Shown here piece after piece: positions 50,036 through 52,242 of a stretch of DNA of 52,242 nt. The stretch is from Alistipes sp. An66 (GTDB taxonomy: Bacteria; Bacteroidota; Bacteroidia; Bacteroidales; Rikenellaceae), in the NCBI RefSeq assembly GCF_002161445.1, contig NZ_NFHT01000020.1:1-52242 (forward strand). The letters are read 5' to 3'. Position 1 is the first letter of the stretch. Every line of letters starts with the position of its first letter. A program made the position numbers and the translations under genes. The notes under the pieces were generated by a model, which had not been told where the DNA came from, did not search any database, and saw only the letters and a list, made by a program, of their open reading frames with translations.

Positions 50036-52046
50036 ATGCAACAAGAAGATGATTTACGGGCGCTCGAAAGCATCGTGCAGTTCACCCGCGGTCTCGGTGT
50101 CTTTTTCCTCGTTCTGAACGCCTACTGGTTCTGCTATGAATGGTGGGCCGACTGCGTTCTGACCCACGCCATTGCCGATCGCATCCTGCTGAACATCCAG
50201 CAGGCGACAGGTCTGTTCTCTCGGTCCGTGATTACCAAGCTCTGCGCCTTTCTGTTTCTCGCCCTGGGCTGCTACGGCACAAAGAGCGTCCGCAACGGCA
50301 AAGTTTCGCAGCAGCATATCGCCTGGGCCGCATGCATCGGCTTCCCGCTGTTCTTCCTCAATGACTTCCTGCTCATCCTGCCAGTTGCCAACGGCTTGCG
50401 GGTCGGCAGTTATATCCTGACCCTTGCCGCCGGGTACCTCTGCCTGCTGGCTGCCGGAGTCTGGCTTCGTCGTCTTCTGAAACAACCTCTTGCCAATGAT
50501 CCGTTCAACGACGATAACGAAAGTTTTTTTCAGGAGGAACGATATCTCTGCAATGAGTATTCGGTCAATCTGCCTACCCGTTACCGCTATAAATCCCAAT
50601 GGCGTCGAGGCTGGATCAACGTCATCAATCCGTTTCGTGCGACCCTGATTCTCGGAACACCCGGTTCTGGTAAGAGCTATGCGGTATTGAACAACTATAT
50701 CAAACAGCATATCGAGAAGGGCTTCTCGATGCTCGTCTACGACTATAAGTTCGACGACCTTACCCGCATCGCCTACAACCATCTGCTCCGGCATCTGGAC
50801 CGATACGCTGTCAAACCGAAGTTCTGCATCATCAATTTCGACGATCCCCGCCGCTCGAACCGCTGCAATCCCATTGACGCCCGCTTCATGGACGACATCT
50901 CGGATGCCTACGAAAGCGCCTACGTCACGCTTCTGAACCTCAATAAGACGTGGGTGGACAAGCAGGGCGACTTCTTCACCGATTCGGCCGTCATCTTGCT
51001 GGCCGCGATTATCTGGTACCTGAAAATCTATGACAACGGGCGTTATTGTACTTTCCCGCATGCCATCGAGTTTTTGTGTCAGCCCCTCGATAAGATTTTC
51101 CCGATCCTTTCGTCCTATCCGGAACTGGAAAACTATCTTTCGCCGTTTGTGGACGCATGGAAAAGCAATGCGCAGGACCAGTTGCAGGGGACAGGTGGCA
51201 TCGGTGAAAATTCCCCTTTCGCGCATGATCTCTCCGCAGCTCTACTGGGTGCTTACGGGCAATGATTTTACGCTGGACATCAATAATCCCGAGGAGCCGA
51301 AAATCCTCTGCATGGGCAACAACCCCGACCGCCAGAGCATCTACGGTGCGGCGCTGGGACTGTATAACAGTCGCCTGATCCGGCTTATCAATAAAAAGGG
51401 TAAATTGAAATCGTCGCTCATCATCGACGAGCTGCCTACGATCTACATCCGGGGGCTGGATAACCTCATAGCCACGGCTCGCTCGAACAAGGTTTCTGTC
51501 TGCTTGGGCATCCAGGATTTTTCGCAGTTGGAGCGCGACTACGGGGAGAAGGAGTCGAAGGTCATCATCAATACCGTGGGTAATATCTTTTCGGGGCAGG
51601 TCGTGGGCGATACGGCTCGCACGCTGTCGGAGCGCTTCGGCAAGATCGTCCAGCTGCGCGAGTCGCATTCGGTGTCCAACGAGAACGTTACGACTTCGAC
51701 CAATACGCAACTGGAAACGCTGATCCCTGCCTCGAAAATCTCCAACCTCACGCAAGGCATGTTCGTCGGTTCGGTGGCCGACAATTTCGACGAGCGTATC
51801 GAGCAGAAAATCTTCCATGCCGAGATCGTCATCGACAACGACAAGGTCAAGGCGGAAACAGCAGCCTATGTCCCCATTCCCGAAATATCTTCTTTTGTCG
51901 GCGAGGACGGCAAGGATCACATGGAGGAGATTGTCCGGGAGAACTATTACCGGGTCAAGGCGGACGTTGCAGAGATCGTCCGCCGGGAGATCGCTCGCAT
52001 CGAGGCCGATCCGGATCTCGCGAAACTTTTACCCAAGAAAAAATAG
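50036..52046 (+). pseudogene. mobC: MobC, VirD4-type coupling protein, frameshifted
   Basis: The N-terminal half (50036 on) has four membrane segments (about residues 20-150) and Walker A GTPGSGKSYA near residue 212, as in VirD4/TraG coupling proteins. It ends after an unrelated tail near 51265, while the C-terminal half (VASVKIPLSRMISPQLYWVL ... ending LAKLLPKKK) is in the next frame. Reading GGG instead of GGGG at 51187-51190 gives QDQLQG-QVASVKIPL and a 669-residue protein, the normal length. So a single inserted G, real or a sequencing error, splits it. Without a coupling protein the element could not transfer on its own. mobC is usually adjacent to mobB but here is 29 kb away. Confidence 0.9.
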
Positions 52047-52242
52047 TTATTTTCCCCTAAAAAAGTTTTGCCGTCCAAATTTTTTAATACTTGAATTATG
52101 ACACTGCTGTCCGGAGAAATTTGACCATAAAGTAGGTTGCTCGACAGAACCCGCCTCCGGAACACTAACGGGAGTTGTCGGCTGATTATAAATTTCACGG
52201 ATATCCGCCCTCTGGAAGAGGACTTGTCCGATTGAGTTAGAG
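52047..52242 (-). CDS. possible C-terminus of convergent gene at right edge
   Basis: A minus-strand frame is open from the right edge to TAA at 52049-52047, directly next to the mobC stop. It reads IGQVLFQRADIREIYNQPTT, later EAGSVEQPTLWSNFSGQQ, ending RQNFFRGK. Composition looks protein-like, but the segment is only 65 codons and I recognise no family. It could be a shadow in AT-rich DNA. Confidence 0.3.
   Translation of the reverse strand, partial: SNSIGQVLFQRADIREIYNQPTTPVSVPEAGSVEQPTLWSNFSGQQCHNSSIKKFGRQNFFRGK

Noticed and set aside
1..52242. CRISPR arrays, tRNA and rRNA genes
   Set aside because: No regularly spaced direct repeats, cloverleaf sequence or rRNA-like blocks were noticed while reading both strands; this is by eye only.

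Overview
The window looks like part of an integrative conjugative element (ICE, CTnDOT-like conjugative transposon) of a Bacteroidales bacterium. The evidence is the Bacteroides-type tra order (traA to traN), the mobA/mobB/mobC set, RteC-like proteins, a SusC/SusD polysaccharide utilization locus (PUL), lipoproteins with acidic residues just after the lipobox cysteine, and promoters of the Bacteroides form (TTTG, about 20 nt, TAnnTTTG). The GC-rich tra and sugar genes would suit Alistipes or a relative, but the genus is a guess. No integrase, att site, rRNA or tRNA was seen, so the element runs past both edges.

Layout. (1) 1-4073, minus strand, AT-rich: a Fic protein, a RusA-like nuclease, a small PD-(D/E)XK-like nuclease (apparently frameshifted) and an OLD-type ATPase/TOPRIM nuclease cut by the left edge. 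This resembles a defence cargo module. (2) 4252-18842, minus strand: the transfer operon traA-B-C-D-E-F-G, two small CGxW (DUF3876-like) genes, a 353-residue unknown, then traI-J-K-L-M-N, ending in an intrinsic terminator. traI is split by a complete 2405-bp group II intron (8759-11163) encoding an RT/maturase/HNH protein; removing it gives a 209-residue TraI in frame. (3) 18843-19372: the divergent control/oriT region, with CACGAAC half-sites in the traA leader and a very long imperfect palindrome before mobA. (4) 19373-21009, plus strand: mobA and the relaxase mobB. (5) 21010-48470, plus strand: a PUL of about 27 kb with ECF sigma factor, FecR anti-sigma, SusC with an STN signalling domain, SusD, a GH87-like beta-helix enzyme, a SusE-like lipoprotein, sialate O-acetylesterase-like, an unassigned two-domain enzyme-like protein, GH97, GH2, a deleted galactokinase, an esterase, a 59-residue acidic peptide, a fimbrillin-like lipoprotein, GH31 and a GH63/trehalase-like protein. 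(6) 48498-52046, plus strand: two RteC-like genes, structured repeats, and mobC with a one-base frameshift.

How it fits together: the PUL sits between mobB and mobC, genes that are normally adjacent, so glycan utilization appears to travel as cargo inside the mobilization operon. SusC (STN) should signal a bound glycan to FecR, releasing the ECF sigma factor that drives susC onward. A strong antisense promoter over the susC start codon and an antisense terminator 90 bp away predict a DonS-type cis-antisense sRNA that damps susC. Enzyme content (GH87-like, GH31, GH97, GH2, two esterases) points to an acylated alpha-glucan and/or galactose-containing glycan; the exact substrate is not resolved.

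The most unusual signals are: the repeated acidic HEGF motif shared by the tail of the SusE-like lipoprotein and the 59-residue peptide before the fimbrillin-like gene; a C9 tract inside that peptide gene and a G8 tract inside the spacer of the sigma-factor promoter, both candidate phase-variation switches; the antisense sRNA; and the Fic/RusA/PD-(D/E)XK/OLD module.
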